The translations under genes were made by a program, and so were the position numbers. Below the pieces are notes generated by a model that saw only the letters and a program-made list of their open reading frames with translations, searched no databases and had not been told where the DNA came from. From assembly GCA_003224055.1 (NCBI GenBank), contig QHYE01000077.1, forward strand, positions 1-64,000: a stretch of DNA of 64,000 nt, read 5' to 3'. Within the stretch, counting starts at the first letter, position 1; each line of letters opens with the position of its first letter. The DNA is from Acidobacteriota bacterium. Its GTDB lineage: Bacteria > Acidobacteriota > Terriglobia > Acidiferrales > UBA7541. Below are positions 25,025-34,222 of the stretch, in pieces.

Positions 25025-25225
25025 TCTGGCTTCGAACCAGAGGGTCGGGAGTTCGAGTCTCTCCGGGCGCGCCAGTTTTATATTCTGCTAAGCGCCGCTG
25101 GCCTCCTCGCTGTATCACCGGACATATGGATAGATCTCGTCAGCGATCCAATAGTTCTCCACAAGAATTGCAAAGAGCGTTCCCATCAACAATAGCGCCC
25201 AGCGTCGACGTCTCCAGACGGTGCT
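25025..25225 (+). repeat. attR: 201-bp direct repeat, right copy
   Basis: Identical to 15306-15506. It contains a 5-prime-truncated tRNA-Arg (25025-25074, from the anticodon stem to CCA) that cannot be functional, then the 3-prime end of the intact membrane gene. This shows that the original uninterrupted locus was tRNA-Arg followed by that gene. Confidence 0.95.
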
Positions 25226-25510
25226 AAGAGGTGAGAGCTGCATTGGAATATCCACGAGGTAAGCGGCACAGTAGCAAACATTGGCTAGTAATGCCAGGAT
25301 GGCAAGAAGCAAAAGCGAATGTAACGTCAATTCCGCACGGAAATGGGGCCAAGTTGCTACAAGCCAGACAACAACGACCGCGCCGAGGACAAAGTTATAG
25401 AGAAGGCGACGCGGCTCCCAAAATCGGATCGCATCGACGAGGACCCCTCGAAACGGACCGGATGGCGACTCGCCAAAGCCTTGTAACTGAGTTGGATGTT
25501 CGGTTTCCAT
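25115..25510 (-). CDS. Small membrane protein flanking the integration site
   Basis: A membrane protein of 131 residues if started at METEHPTQ (25510), which has GGGAG upstream; earlier in-frame ATGs at 25525 and 25540 are possible. Three to four hydrophobic segments are visible (FVLGAVVVVWLVATW, LLLLAILALLANVCYCAAYLV, and ALLLMGTLFAILVENYW). Only its 3-prime end is duplicated in attL. Family and function are unknown. Confidence 0.7.
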   Translation of the reverse strand: METEHPTQLQGFGESPSGPFRGVLVDAIRFWEPRRLLYNFVLGAVVVVWLVATWPHFRAELTLHSLLLLAILALLANVCYCAAYLVDIPMQLSPLSTVWRRRRWALLLMGTLFAILVENYWIADEIYPYVR

Positions 25511-25790
25511 ATGGAGGTCTCCCATCGAGGCTGACAGCACTAAGCTACAGCGCTGCTTGCTATTGTCAAGTGCTTTTCAAGGCAAAGTGGATTCCATGCG
25601 ATTCACCTCGACGTATAACGCGCAAATGGGTAGCGAACAGCAGGCCTCCGGAGCGACTCGCAGAGCAAAGCCCCGGCCGCCGCGTAAGCCTCGTGGCGGT
25701 AGCGCGAATTTTAGTTTGATGGAAGAATAACGCCCGAACATCCATTACAGCGTTTCTATAGCGGGGCATGGCGTGGGTGGGAGGAGCCAA

Positions 25791-27164
25791 ATGACGGCAA
25801 GGCACCATGGAAGCACTCTCAAGAACTCATGCCGAACCTGCTCTCTCCTTGGATTGGCTATTCTGTGGATGGTTGCCTTCGCCGCGCCTACACTGTGGCC
25901 CCAGGCGACGGGCTCTCCAAAGTTTCACGTCGACTCTAATCGTCTGCAAGGCACGCTCGAGAAACTGAGTGAGTTCGGCCGGAATCCTGAGGGCGGTGTC
26001 ACGCGCACCGGATTCTCGGAAACCGATATGGCCGCTCGGGAGTACGTCATCGGCCTGATGAAGCAAGCCGCGCTCGAGGTCCGCGTCGACCCCGCGGGAA
26101 ACATTTTCGGTCTGCGCGCAGGCTCGGAGAAGCTGCCGAAATTGCTCTTCGGCTCGCACATTGATTCCGTTCTCCATGGCGGAAACTTCGATGGAGATGT
26201 CGGCAGCATGGGCGCCATCGAAGTAATGCGCGCTCTGAACGACGGAAGCGTGAAAACTCGCCACCCCTTGGAAGTGGTCATTTGGACCAATGAAGAGGGT
26301 AACCACTTCGGCGTAGGTACTCTGGGTTCGGGTATGGCCGCTGGGACGCTCGGACCTGAGATTCTCGATCGTAAGGATGGGCAGGGGCTCACCCTTGCGG
26401 ATTGGCTGCGCCGCTACGGCCAGGATCCGTCGCATCTTACCGACGCGCGCATCCCACGCGGGGCTTTGGCAGCATTTCTCGAATTGCACATCGAACAAGG
26501 CGCGCACCTCGATGAATCCAAAATTCCCATCGGCGTTGTGCAGGGAATTGTAGGTATCAAACGGTGGCAGTGTGTGGTCACAGGTTTTGCAAACCATGCC
26601 GGCACCACGCCCATGAATCGCCGGAAGGATGCCCTCGCGGCAGCCTCCCGTGAATTGCTTGTGGTCCGCGAAGTGGTGCGCGCGGAGACCGGCCACCAAG
26701 TGGGTACCGTCGGCTACTTGCGGGCCGAGCCTGGCGCGGTTAACGTTATTCCCGGTCGTGCTGAGTTTCCCGTCGAGTTGCGCGACCTGGAAGCGTCAAA
26801 AATCGACCGCATGTGGGAACGCATGAAAGTACGATTCACGCAGATTGACAAGGAGGAGAACGTCGAAACGCGCTGCACTGCGTTGGACAAATCAGATCCC
26901 GCCCACGCCGACCCGGCCTTACAGGCCGCCGTGCGCGATGCGGCAAAGTCGCTCGGCCTTGCCACCATGGATCTGCCCAGCGAGGCGGGCCAGGACTCCC
27001 AGGAAATTGCCAAGATTGCGCCGATGGCGATGATCTTCGTCCCCAGTCGCGACGGAATAAGCCACTCTCCCAAGGAATTCACTTCGTGGCAAGACGTGGC
27101 CAACGGCACCGAAGTTCTCTACCGCGCGGTTCTGCTGCTCGACGATCGGCTCAACCGCAAGTGA
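25791..27164 (+). CDS. Secreted M20-family amidohydrolase (allantoate/N-carbamoyl-amino-acid hydrolase type)
   Basis: The ATG at 25791 behind GGGAGGAG gives 457 residues. A signal-like hydrophobic segment (CSLLGLAILWMVAFAAPTLW) lies near residues 18-37. The catalytic domain has the metal motifs GSHIDSVLHGGNFDG and WTNEEGNHFGVGTLGS, an ELHIEQG segment, and SHSPKEFT near the C-terminus, the set of the hydantoinase/carbamoylase subfamily. Members hydrolyse N-carbamoyl or ureido groups. Predicted export is unusual, as characterised relatives are cytoplasmic. It begins just right of the mobile element. Confidence 0.9.
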   Translation: MTARHHGSTLKNSCRTCSLLGLAILWMVAFAAPTLWPQATGSPKFHVDSNRLQGTLEKLSEFGRNPEGGVTRTGFSETDMAAREYVIGLMKQAALEVRVDPAGNIFGLRAGSEKLPKLLFGSHIDSVLHGGNFDGDVGSMGAIEVMRALNDGSVKTRHPLEVVIWTNEEGNHFGVGTLGSGMAAGTLGPEILDRKDGQGLTLADWLRRYGQDPSHLTDARIPRGALAAFLELHIEQGAHLDESKIPIGVVQGIVGIKRWQCVVTGFANHAGTTPMNRRKDALAAASRELLVVREVVRAETGHQVGTVGYLRAEPGAVNVIPGRAEFPVELRDLEASKIDRMWERMKVRFTQIDKEENVETRCTALDKSDPAHADPALQAAVRDAAKSLGLATMDLPSEAGQDSQEIAKIAPMAMIFVPSRDGISHSPKEFTSWQDVANGTEVLYRAVLLLDDRLNRK

Positions 27165-27215
27165 TTCCCGGCCTTGATTGAACTATCCGAAATGCACTGC
27201 TCGGCCTGCGTCCAC

Positions 27216-27896
27216 TTAGCCGTGCTTGGCGCGGTCCACTTCTTCCTCGCGACCGTTCGTATGAATCTTGTTGAGTAGACCTACGGCCCCGGCCCAGACT
27301 GCACCGGCACAGTATCCGGCGATGACATCGCTGGGGTAATGCACTCCCAGATAAATGCGCGAGTATCCGATCATTCCGATCAGCAGCACCGCGCCCGTCC
27401 AGATGCACCATTTGGCTGCGCGTCCGCTGGTACCCGCCGCGAGAATCGCAGCAAGTACGCCATAAAAGCAGACTGAGCCCATGGCGTGCCCGCTCGGAAA
27501 ACTAAATGTGGTTGGAGTCGGTCCAAAATAGCCAATAGGCCGGGGGCGATGGAATGCCAGCTTCAACGTTACGTCGAGCACAGCCATGCCAACCATTGTC
27601 ATCGCCAGCAACGCCGCCGTGCGGGCCTGGCGGTTGTAAAGAAACGCGGCGATCGCCAGAACGCACAATGTGGTTACCACCGCCACGGATCCAAGGAATG
27701 AGAATCCGTGCATGATCCAAGTAAGCGCGGGAGTGGCGTGACGATGGACTGCATTCCGCACAAACTCGTCGAATTTCTGGGTATCTCCCTCCAACATTTC
27801 TTCCGCCAGCCAGCCGAAAACGAACAGTGCGGTCGCGGCGATCAGGAGTGCGCCAAGGAGCAAGAATCCGTTTTTTGCTTCTTTTGGTTTTTCCAT
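27216..27896 (-). CDS. PAP2-superfamily membrane phosphatase
   Basis: With the start at 27896 the product has 226 residues and about six membrane segments. The three acid-phosphatase motifs are present in order: KLAFHRPRP, PSGH and SRIYLGVHYPSDV. Such enzymes dephosphorylate undecaprenyl pyrophosphate, phosphatidate or related lipids in the membrane. The frame is open upstream to 28367 but that part is the shadow of the dehydrogenase gene. Lipid substrate is not predictable. Confidence 0.9.
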   Translation of the reverse strand: MEKPKEAKNGFLLLGALLIAATALFVFGWLAEEMLEGDTQKFDEFVRNAVHRHATPALTWIMHGFSFLGSVAVVTTLCVLAIAAFLYNRQARTAALLAMTMVGMAVLDVTLKLAFHRPRPIGYFGPTPTTFSFPSGHAMGSVCFYGVLAAILAAGTSGRAAKWCIWTGAVLLIGMIGYSRIYLGVHYPSDVIAGYCAGAVWAGAVGLLNKIHTNGREEEVDRAKHG

Positions 27897-28128
27897 GTCG
27901 TTGGATTCGGTGAGCCTCGGAATGTTACCTTTTCTAACGGGATTGGTCGAATCGCCGCAAGTTCCCCTCAGGACGCCCTCTAAGGAAGTGACTTCAATGA
28001 GGTGGCGCGAACTGCGCTTTGATGGAAGAATAGCGTTGCGGCGGCATCGCAGTCGCAAGATACTCGGCCGTTTCATTCCACACAGTTGACCGGACGGCAG
28101 GAAATCCAGCCGTCGAGGAGGCAAGACC

Positions 28129-29223
28129 TTGCCCGGCATCCCTTTGCGAAATGGCGGCACCGCTGCGCGCATCGCCGTAATTCCCGGCGACGGCATCGGT
28201 AAGGAGGTCACACCTGAGGCGGTGAAGGTGCTGCGGGCGGTTGCCGGGTCAGCCAAGCGGCCCATGGAATTCATCGAATTCGACTGGGGCGCGGACAAGT
28301 TTCTGCGCGAGGGCGTAAGCCTCCCAGTCGGTGCCATCGAAATACTGCGCGACGAATTCGACGCCATGCTCTTTGGCGCGCTCGGGGATCCGCGCGTGCC
28401 TTCGAATCAGCACGCCGCCGATATCCTGCTGGGGCTTCGTTTCAAACTCGACCTCTACGTCAACGCCCGGCCCGTCGAACTGCTCCACGACCGGCTGACA
28501 CCGCTGCGCGACCGCACCGAGAAAGACATCCGGCTGATGGTCTTCCGGGAGAACAGCGAGGGCCTCTACGTGGGCGTCGGAGGATTCTTCAAGAAGGGCA
28601 CCGCCGACGAAATCGCCGTCCAGGAAGACGTTAATTCCCGCAAGGGCGTCGAGCGCATTATTCGCTACGCCTTCGAATACGCCCGGCACAACGGTCTGAA
28701 GCGCGTGTGCATGAGCGACAAGTCCAATGCTATGAACTTTGCCCACGACCTGTGGCAGCGTGTCTTCAAGGAAGTCCGCCCGGAGTACGCGGAGATCGAT
28801 TCCCGTCATCTCTACATCGACACGCTGGCGATGGAGATCGTCCGCGATCCCCGGCAATTCGATGTCATCGTGACCTGCAATCTCTTCGGGGACATCATCA
28901 GCGACCTGGGCGCACAGCTCGCCGGCGGCCTCGGCCTCGCCCCCTCCGGCAACATCCATCCCGGAAAAACGTCGCTATTCGAACCCGTGCACGGCTCCGC
29001 CCCGAACATCGCCGGAAAGGGAATCGCCAATCCGCTCGGTTCCGTTCTGGCCTCGGCCATGATGCTGGAATTCCTGGGCTGGAAACCGGAGGCCGTGGCG
29101 CTTCGCGAGGCTGTGCGCGCGGCACTCCAAGAGAACCATGTGACGCCCGATCTCGGCGGCGAAAAGCGAACGCAAGCCGTTGGAGATTGGCTCGCAGAGC
29201 GAGTCGAAGTGAAGTTAAAGTAA
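28129..29223 (+). CDS. leuB: Isopropylmalate/isocitrate-dehydrogenase family protein
   Basis: A 364-residue NAD(P)-dependent beta-decarboxylating dehydrogenase. Visible are IPGDGIGKEV near the N-terminus, the substrate loop with FRENSEGLYVG, the catalytic K/Y region, DSRHLYIDTLAM, and the family signature NLFGDIISDLGAQLAGGLGLAPSGN followed by FEPVHGSAPNIAGKGIANPLG. It starts at a TTG behind GGAGGCAAG. Neighbouring leu genes are absent, so 3-isopropylmalate is the likely but not the only possible substrate (tartrate or isocitrate relatives exist). A palindromic repeat overlaps its stop codon. Confidence 0.85.
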   Translation: MPGIPLRNGGTAARIAVIPGDGIGKEVTPEAVKVLRAVAGSAKRPMEFIEFDWGADKFLREGVSLPVGAIEILRDEFDAMLFGALGDPRVPSNQHAADILLGLRFKLDLYVNARPVELLHDRLTPLRDRTEKDIRLMVFRENSEGLYVGVGGFFKKGTADEIAVQEDVNSRKGVERIIRYAFEYARHNGLKRVCMSDKSNAMNFAHDLWQRVFKEVRPEYAEIDSRHLYIDTLAMEIVRDPRQFDVIVTCNLFGDIISDLGAQLAGGLGLAPSGNIHPGKTSLFEPVHGSAPNIAGKGIANPLGSVLASAMMLEFLGWKPEAVALREAVRAALQENHVTPDLGGEKRTQAVGDWLAERVEVKLK

Positions 29224-29231
29224 TACTTTAA
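29215..29231. repeat. Dispersed palindrome, copy at the leuB 3-prime end
   Basis: TTAAAGTAATACTTTAA, a perfect 17-base palindrome that includes the stop codon of the dehydrogenase gene. Related palindromes occur at 31022, 34106, 36871, 36946, 44434 and 44513. Confidence 0.6.
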
Positions 29232-29256
29232 GTAGAGTTCGGTCCGACTTAGGCGC

Positions 29257-29913
29257 CTATCTGCGGCGCACCAATTGCGTCAAGAGCACTCCAAGCAGGA
29301 ATCCTCCGACGTGCGCCCATACTGCGACGCCCCCCTTTGCGCTGGTTCCTAACGCGTCAATCCCTGCAAGAAACTGAAGCAGAAACCAATAGCCAAGAAT
29401 GAAGACCGCCGGGATCGGAACCACAAAAATGAACACGAGAGTGAGGATCCGTTCTCGAGGAAAGAGCACCATGTACGCGCCCATGACCCCCGAAATCGCC
29501 CCACTTGCACCGAGGGCCGGAATCGTCGAGCCGAGATTGAAAAGAACGTGAAGCAATCCCGCTCCGAGCCCGCAAGTCAAGTAGAAAAAAAGATACGGCA
29601 AGTGGCCAAAGACATCCTCCACGTTATCGCCAAAAATCCAAAGGAAAAGCATATTCCCTGCAAGGTGAAGGAAGCCCGAATGAAGGAACATGCTGGTGAT
29701 CAGCGGCAGGAACGCGGCCTCGAAGCCCATGTGACCGTCTAGGAAGGCGGGGATGCGGGCCGGAATCGTGGCATTGGACAGTATGAATAGCTTCTGGTCA
29801 TAGGGGGGAAGAGCGAGCTGGTAGAGAAATACGACCACATTCGCAAAAAGGAGCGTGATATTTACGACCGGATAGCTTCGAGAAGGATTGTTGTCCTTGA
29901 GCGGAATGAGCAT
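29257..29913 (-). CDS. Rhomboid-family intramembrane serine protease
   Basis: A 218-residue protein with six hydrophobic segments. The catalytic Ser is in GASGAISGVMG on one helix and the catalytic His in WAHVGGFLLG on the last, forming the rhomboid dyad; the HLAGNMLFLWIFG motif of the family (HxxxN) is also present. Rhomboids cut membrane proteins within or near the bilayer. It converges on the dehydrogenase gene. Confidence 0.92.
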   Translation of the reverse strand: MLIPLKDNNPSRSYPVVNITLLFANVVVFLYQLALPPYDQKLFILSNATIPARIPAFLDGHMGFEAAFLPLITSMFLHSGFLHLAGNMLFLWIFGDNVEDVFGHLPYLFFYLTCGLGAGLLHVLFNLGSTIPALGASGAISGVMGAYMVLFPRERILTLVFIFVVPIPAVFILGYWFLLQFLAGIDALGTSAKGGVAVWAHVGGFLLGVLLTQLVRRR

Positions 29914-30277
29914 GAGTAGTGGTCCACAGCAGAGTAGCGAATCACAAAAGAAAAGGAAATGAAAAGAGGAGGGAATATGGCCCGCGGGGCGCGTCCGATA
30001 ACATTCGCCTTCAGGGTTTGCAAGTTAACAGAATACTCTCTGCCCGGAAACCCCTCGAATAGCTGGGCTTTTCTCAATTCTTTGCGTCCGGAAATCCTTG
30101 CATCGCTTTTGGAAATTCAAAATCTGCACACCTGCCCTCCGCGAGATTTTTCCAAATTATTGACGCGGAGATTGCGCCGCGAGTGCGCGTATGGTATTTA
30201 CAATGGTTCCGCGTGTGCGCGCGTTTCGAGCGGGGTGCGGGAATTCGTTCGACGCAAGGTCGGCACGCCGACAGATC
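29914..30277. other. Divergent intergenic region, rhomboid/recO
   Basis: Promoters for both divergent genes are expected here, but none is clear. A good GAGGAGGG ribosome-binding-like sequence around 29967 leads into an open frame that overlaps recO out of phase, which I regard as chance. Confidence 0.4.
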
Positions 30278-31018
30278 ATGCCTGCCCGGGAAACGGAAGC
30301 CATTATCCTGAAGACATTTCCACTGGGCGAGGCGGACCGCCTGGTCAGCTTTCTCGGACGGTCGTCCGGGCGCGTGCGCGGCGTGGCCGCAGGCGCCCGG
30401 CGCTTGAAGAACCGCTACGGCTCCACGCTCGAGGCTCTCTCGCACGTCCAGCTTTGGTACGTCGAGAAGGAAACCCGGGAGCTGGTTCGCATCCAACAGG
30501 CCGAATCGCTCGAGTCTTTTCACAAGGCGCAGAGCGATTATGGTCTGAGCACCGGCTTGGCTGTGGTGAGTGAAGTCTCGGAACTGGTTTTACCGGAGCA
30601 CGAAGTTTCGGAATCAATGTTCCGGCTGATCCTGCTGGTGGCCCGGGAAGTCGAGCGCAGCGGCGACTGGAATCTGCCACTCAGTTATTTCGCGTTTTGG
30701 ACGGTGCGGCTCGGCGGGTGGCTGCCGAGGTTCGATCGCTGCGCCGGGTGCGATGCGCCGCTCGGTTCCAAGCCGGCGTTTTATGACGCGCATCAACCCG
30801 GCCTCTTCTGCGAGAAGTGCCGCCGCTCCGGGATGAAGCCGTTGCACCACGAGGCACGCCTTCTCGCCGAACGCTTTACCGGCGAGCGGCTCGACCGCAT
30901 CGAGTTTGAAAAATCGATGCAGCCCAGCGCTGGGGAACTGCGCGAAGCTTCCTTGACCTGGATCGAGCACAACCTCGAGCGTCGTTTGATAACGCGTGAA
31001 CTTTTGGAGCAGACTTGA
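30278..31018 (+). CDS. recO: DNA repair protein RecO
   Basis: RecO helps load RecA on SSB-coated DNA in the RecFOR pathway. The 246-residue product starts at 30278 ([26 protein letters not shown]), giving the family N-terminal OB fold with [18 protein letters not shown]. The helical C-terminal domain contains a CAGC...CEKC zinc pair typical of many RecO proteins. The longer frame from 30191 adds unlikely residues. The stop overlaps the TTG start of glyQ. Confidence 0.93.
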   Translation: MPARETEAIILKTFPLGEADRLVSFLGRSSGRVRGVAAGARRLKNRYGSTLEALSHVQLWYVEKETRELVRIQQAESLESFHKAQSDYGLSTGLAVVSEVSELVLPEHEVSESMFRLILLVAREVERSGDWNLPLSYFAFWTVRLGGWLPRFDRCAGCDAPLGSKPAFYDAHQPGLFCEKCRRSGMKPLHHEARLLAERFTGERLDRIEFEKSMQPSAGELREASLTWIEHNLERRLITRELLEQT

Positions 31019-31959
31019 AAGTTAAAGTAAAACTTGAGAAACGACAGAGGGGGCTCAACTTCCAGGATTTGATCCTGCAACTCTCCCAGTTCTGGGTGAA
31101 GCAAGGCTGCGTCCTCCAGCAACCGTACGACGTCGAGGTTGGCGCCGGCACGATGCATCCAGAAACGTTTCTCCGTGTACTCGGTCCCAATCCCTATCGC
31201 GTCGGCTATGTGCAACCGAGTCGTCGGCCCGCCGACGGCCGCTACGGCGAAAATCCCAATCGCCTGTACAAGCATTCGCAATTTCAAGTCATCCTCAAAC
31301 CTTCGCCGGTGGACGTCCAGGATCTTTACCTCAAGAGTCTTGGCGCCATCGGAATCCATCTCAAGGAACATGACATCCGTTTCGAAGAGGACAATTGGGA
31401 ATCCCCGACGCTCGGCGCTTGGGGCATCGGCTGGCAAGTGCTGCTCGACGGCCTCGAGATCACCCAGTTCACCTACTTCCAGCAGAGTGGCGGCATCGAC
31501 CTCGACCCCATTTCCGTCGAACTGACCTATGGGCTTGAGCGCATTTGCGCATTCCTTCAGGGCGTCGAGAGCGTTTACGATCTACGTTGGTCCGCGGACA
31601 AAACCTACGGTGACATTCGCCTCATGGAAGAGCAGCAGTTCTCTGAGTACAGCTTTGATCGCAGCGACGCCGCTGCCATTCGCGCCGAATTTGAACTCCA
31701 CGAAAAACAAGCCAAGGAACTCCTGAACGGTTTCAAGACCGCGGAAGGGAAGGACCGCGTCCGCTGGCCGATTCTCGCAGCGTACGACCACTGCCTCAAG
31801 TGCTCGCACCTCTTCAACTTGATGGACGCGCGCGGCGTTATCTCCACAACGGAACGCGCCGCGCTCATGGCCCGGGTGCGCACCATTGCCTGCCGCACGG
31901 CTGCCGCCTATCTCGAACAGCTCACCTCCGCAACTCCACGGAGAGAGGTGCGCGCGTGA
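31015..31959 (+). CDS. glyQ: Glycine-tRNA ligase alpha subunit
   Basis: Forms the alpha2-beta2 glycyl-tRNA synthetase with the next gene. The 314-residue protein contains the class II catalytic core: [56 protein letters not shown] and [22 protein letters not shown]. The TTG start overlaps the recO stop; GGAG lies eight bases upstream. The normal beginning of GlyQ corresponds to NFQDLI at residue 15, so the first 14 residues ([14 protein letters not shown]) are an extension, encoded by one of the dispersed palindromes. Confidence 0.96.
   Translation: MKVKVKLEKRQRGLNFQDLILQLSQFWVKQGCVLQQPYDVEVGAGTMHPETFLRVLGPNPYRVGYVQPSRRPADGRYGENPNRLYKHSQFQVILKPSPVDVQDLYLKSLGAIGIHLKEHDIRFEEDNWESPTLGAWGIGWQVLLDGLEITQFTYFQQSGGIDLDPISVELTYGLERICAFLQGVESVYDLRWSADKTYGDIRLMEEQQFSEYSFDRSDAAAIRAEFELHEKQAKELLNGFKTAEGKDRVRWPILAAYDHCLKCSHLFNLMDARGVISTTERAALMARVRTIACRTAAAYLEQLTSATPRREVRA
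31022..31038. repeat. Dispersed palindrome, copy at recO/glyQ junction
   Basis: TTAAAGTAAAACTTGAG, an imperfect palindrome lying just after the glyQ start codon and encoding part of its extra N-terminal residues. Confidence 0.45.
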
Positions 31960-34100
31960 AGCCCGTGGCTAACGAGAAACGCGTCGAACTCCTCTTCGAA
32001 GTTGGCTGCGAAGAAATTCCCGCAGGCATGCTTCCGAAGGCCGAGGAAGAACTTCGCACCAATATCGAAAAGCTTCTCTCCGCCGAGAGTCTGTCCGAGG
32101 GCGTAACGGTTGAAACCTTCAGTGCTCCCCGCCGGCTCACGGCCTGGGTCCGTGGCCTGCTCGCCAAGCAACCCGACGTCGAGACCGAAGTCACCGGCCC
32201 ACCCAAGTCCGTCGCCTATGAGCCGGTCGGCGCGCCGACGCGTGCCGCGTTGAGCTTCGCCGAAAAGCAGGGTGTCCACGTCAGCGACCTCTACCTGGTC
32301 CAGACTCCCAAGGGCGAATACGTCGCCGCCAAGCAAATCAAACTCGGCCGCACCGCCGCGCAAATCCTCACCGCCATTCTCCCGCGCTCCGTCCACGATC
32401 TCACCTGGCCGCGCTCCATGACCTGGACCGGCCTAGAGGGCGCGCGCTTCATCCGGCCCATTCGATGGATCGTCGCCGTGCTCGAAGGCAAGCCTCTGAA
32501 ACTTTCCGTCGGCGGCATTCCTGCGGGCGACACGACCCGCGGCCATCGCTTTCTCGGATCGAGCGCCATCCGCGTCAAGAGTTTCGGCGGCTATGAGAAG
32601 CATCTCCATTCGAACGGCGTCATCGTCCGTCCCGCGGAGCGCCAGGAAAAGATCGACAGGGAACTGGCGGCTCATGCCAAGCGCAGCGGCCTCGACATCC
32701 ATGAGGATGCCGCGCTGCGAAAGCTCGTCATCTATCTCAACGAGTTTCCCACCGTCATCCAGGGGGACTTCGATCCCGCCTTCCTCAATCTTCCGGACGA
32801 AATTCTCGTCATCGTCATGCGCGATCACCAGAAATACTTCGCCGTCGAGAAAAAGAACGGCGACCTCGCCCCGCACTTCCTTGCGGTGATTAACGTCGCA
32901 GGCGATTCCAAAGGCATTATCCGTGCCGGACACGAGCGTGTCCTTCGCGCGCGCTTTGCCGACGCGCAGTTCTTCTGGACCTCCGACCAGAAGTGTCGGC
33001 TCGCCGACTATCTGCCGAAGCTTGAGCGCATTACCTACGAATCGCGCCTGGGCAGTTTCCGCGACAAAGTCGAACGCGTTCGCGCCATCTCCCGCTGGCT
33101 GACCGAGCAGTGGTTCAACCTTGGCATGCTCCAGGCCCACGTCGCCGAAGCGGACCGCGCCGCAGAGCTCGCCAAGTGTGACCTCGCCACCGAGATGGTG
33201 CGCGAATTCCCCGAGCTGCAGGGAATCGTTGGCGGTCTCTACGCACGGGCTCAGGGCGAGCCCGTGGAAGTCGCTGACGCCGTCTACGACCACTATCGCC
33301 CCGTCGGGCTCGACGATCCCATCCCGCGGAATCTCACGGGTTGCGCCGTGGCCCTCGCGGACAAACTCGATTCCGTGGTGGGTTGCTTCGCCGTGGGCGT
33401 CGTCCCCACGGGCTCGAGCGATCCTTACGCGCTACGCCGCGCCGCGCTCGGCATTGTGAAGATCATTCTCGACAAGAAACTCCCCCTTTCGATTTCGCTT
33501 TCGATTGGTGCGGCCGCAAAGGCGCTGGTCACGCTCAAACCCAAGCGGGGCGTCACTCCCGCGCAGGAAGCGCAGATTCTCGAGTTCATTCTCGACCGCG
33601 CGAAATACGTCTTCCGCGAAAGGGAAGGCTTTGGCTACGACGAAGTCAGTGCTGTCTTCCGTGCTGGTGCCGATGATCTCGTCGATGCCCAGAAACGTCT
33701 CGTGGCTCTGAAGGCCATCCGCAAGTCCAAGAACTTCGAGCCGCTGGCAGTTTCCTTTAAGCGCATCCGCAAGATCCTGGAGAAGGCGAATATCCCCGCA
33801 AAAGACGGCCATCACGTGAACCCGGACCTATTTGAGAGCCCCGCGGAACGCGAGCTCTACTCGGCAGTCCGCGACGCAGCCACGAAAGTTCAGGCTCTTA
33901 AGCGCGCGGGGAAGTATCAGGAAGCGCTTGTGGTCATCGCCGGCTTACGCAAAGCCGTGGACCAGTTCTTCGATGGCGTCATGGTCATGGCGGAGAATGA
34001 AGCCGTACGAAATAACAGGCTGGCTCTCCTCGCGGAACTTCTCCGCGAGTTCACTACAGTCGCCGACTTCTCCGAAATTGGCGGAGAAGAGCGGCGCTAG
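31956..34100 (+). CDS. glyS: Glycine-tRNA ligase beta subunit
   Basis: The GTG at 31956 overlaps the glyQ stop (GTGA) and gives 714 residues, the usual size. The N-terminus has [22 protein letters not shown], followed by [10 protein letters not shown], and the long catalytic-like and HD-type regions ([15 protein letters not shown]-equivalent in residues around 370, [23 protein letters not shown]) and a C-terminal anticodon-binding part with [22 protein letters not shown]. Needed with GlyQ to charge tRNA-Gly. Confidence 0.96.
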   Translation: MKPVANEKRVELLFEVGCEEIPAGMLPKAEEELRTNIEKLLSAESLSEGVTVETFSAPRRLTAWVRGLLAKQPDVETEVTGPPKSVAYEPVGAPTRAALSFAEKQGVHVSDLYLVQTPKGEYVAAKQIKLGRTAAQILTAILPRSVHDLTWPRSMTWTGLEGARFIRPIRWIVAVLEGKPLKLSVGGIPAGDTTRGHRFLGSSAIRVKSFGGYEKHLHSNGVIVRPAERQEKIDRELAAHAKRSGLDIHEDAALRKLVIYLNEFPTVIQGDFDPAFLNLPDEILVIVMRDHQKYFAVEKKNGDLAPHFLAVINVAGDSKGIIRAGHERVLRARFADAQFFWTSDQKCRLADYLPKLERITYESRLGSFRDKVERVRAISRWLTEQWFNLGMLQAHVAEADRAAELAKCDLATEMVREFPELQGIVGGLYARAQGEPVEVADAVYDHYRPVGLDDPIPRNLTGCAVALADKLDSVVGCFAVGVVPTGSSDPYALRRAALGIVKIILDKKLPLSISLSIGAAAKALVTLKPKRGVTPAQEAQILEFILDRAKYVFREREGFGYDEVSAVFRAGADDLVDAQKRLVALKAIRKSKNFEPLAVSFKRIRKILEKANIPAKDGHHVNPDLFESPAERELYSAVRDAATKVQALKRAGKYQEALVVIAGLRKAVDQFFDGVMVMAENEAVRNNRLALLAELLREFTTVADFSEIGGEERR

Positions 34101-34105
34101 CTACT

Positions 34106-34120
34106 TCAAGTATTACTTGA
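34106..34120. repeat. Dispersed palindrome, copy after glyS
   Basis: TCAAGTATTACTTGA, a perfect 15-base palindrome six bases after the glyS stop codon, in the short gap before ppdK. Confidence 0.6.
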
Positions 34121-34222
34121 GGTACGTTTCTGTCGGCGCGCCGACAAGACTCCGGATTTTTGTTTCAGAACTTGCATTGGCACCAGAAGCTCGACGACTA
34201 AAAATCTCTAGCGAGGGACACA

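Larger units (their letters stand above)
15306..25225. mobile_element. Integrated satellite or mini-prophage at tRNA-Arg
   Basis: The element is delimited by perfect 201-bp direct repeats (15306-15506 and 25025-25225), offset 9,719 bases. The P4-type integrase sits near the right end. Almost all genes read leftward: a small unknown, integrase, excisionase-like protein, possible ssDNA-binding protein, HUH replication initiator, a coupled block of small unknowns, an HK97-fold capsid protein and associated head-type proteins. One HEPN gene points the other way at the left end. I see no terminase, portal or tail genes, and the length is too small for an autonomous tailed phage. A capsid-encoding satellite, a decayed prophage or a new type of small virus are the alternatives. 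Confidence 0.9.

Noticed and set aside
25025-25074. Second tRNA-Arg gene
   Set aside because: It lacks the 5-prime acceptor strand and D arm; it is the truncated copy in attR.
29977-30573. Open frame with a good GAGGAGGG site before ATG, overlapping recO
   Set aside because: Most of it overlaps recO in another frame and its product is Arg-rich shadow sequence; recO is unambiguous.
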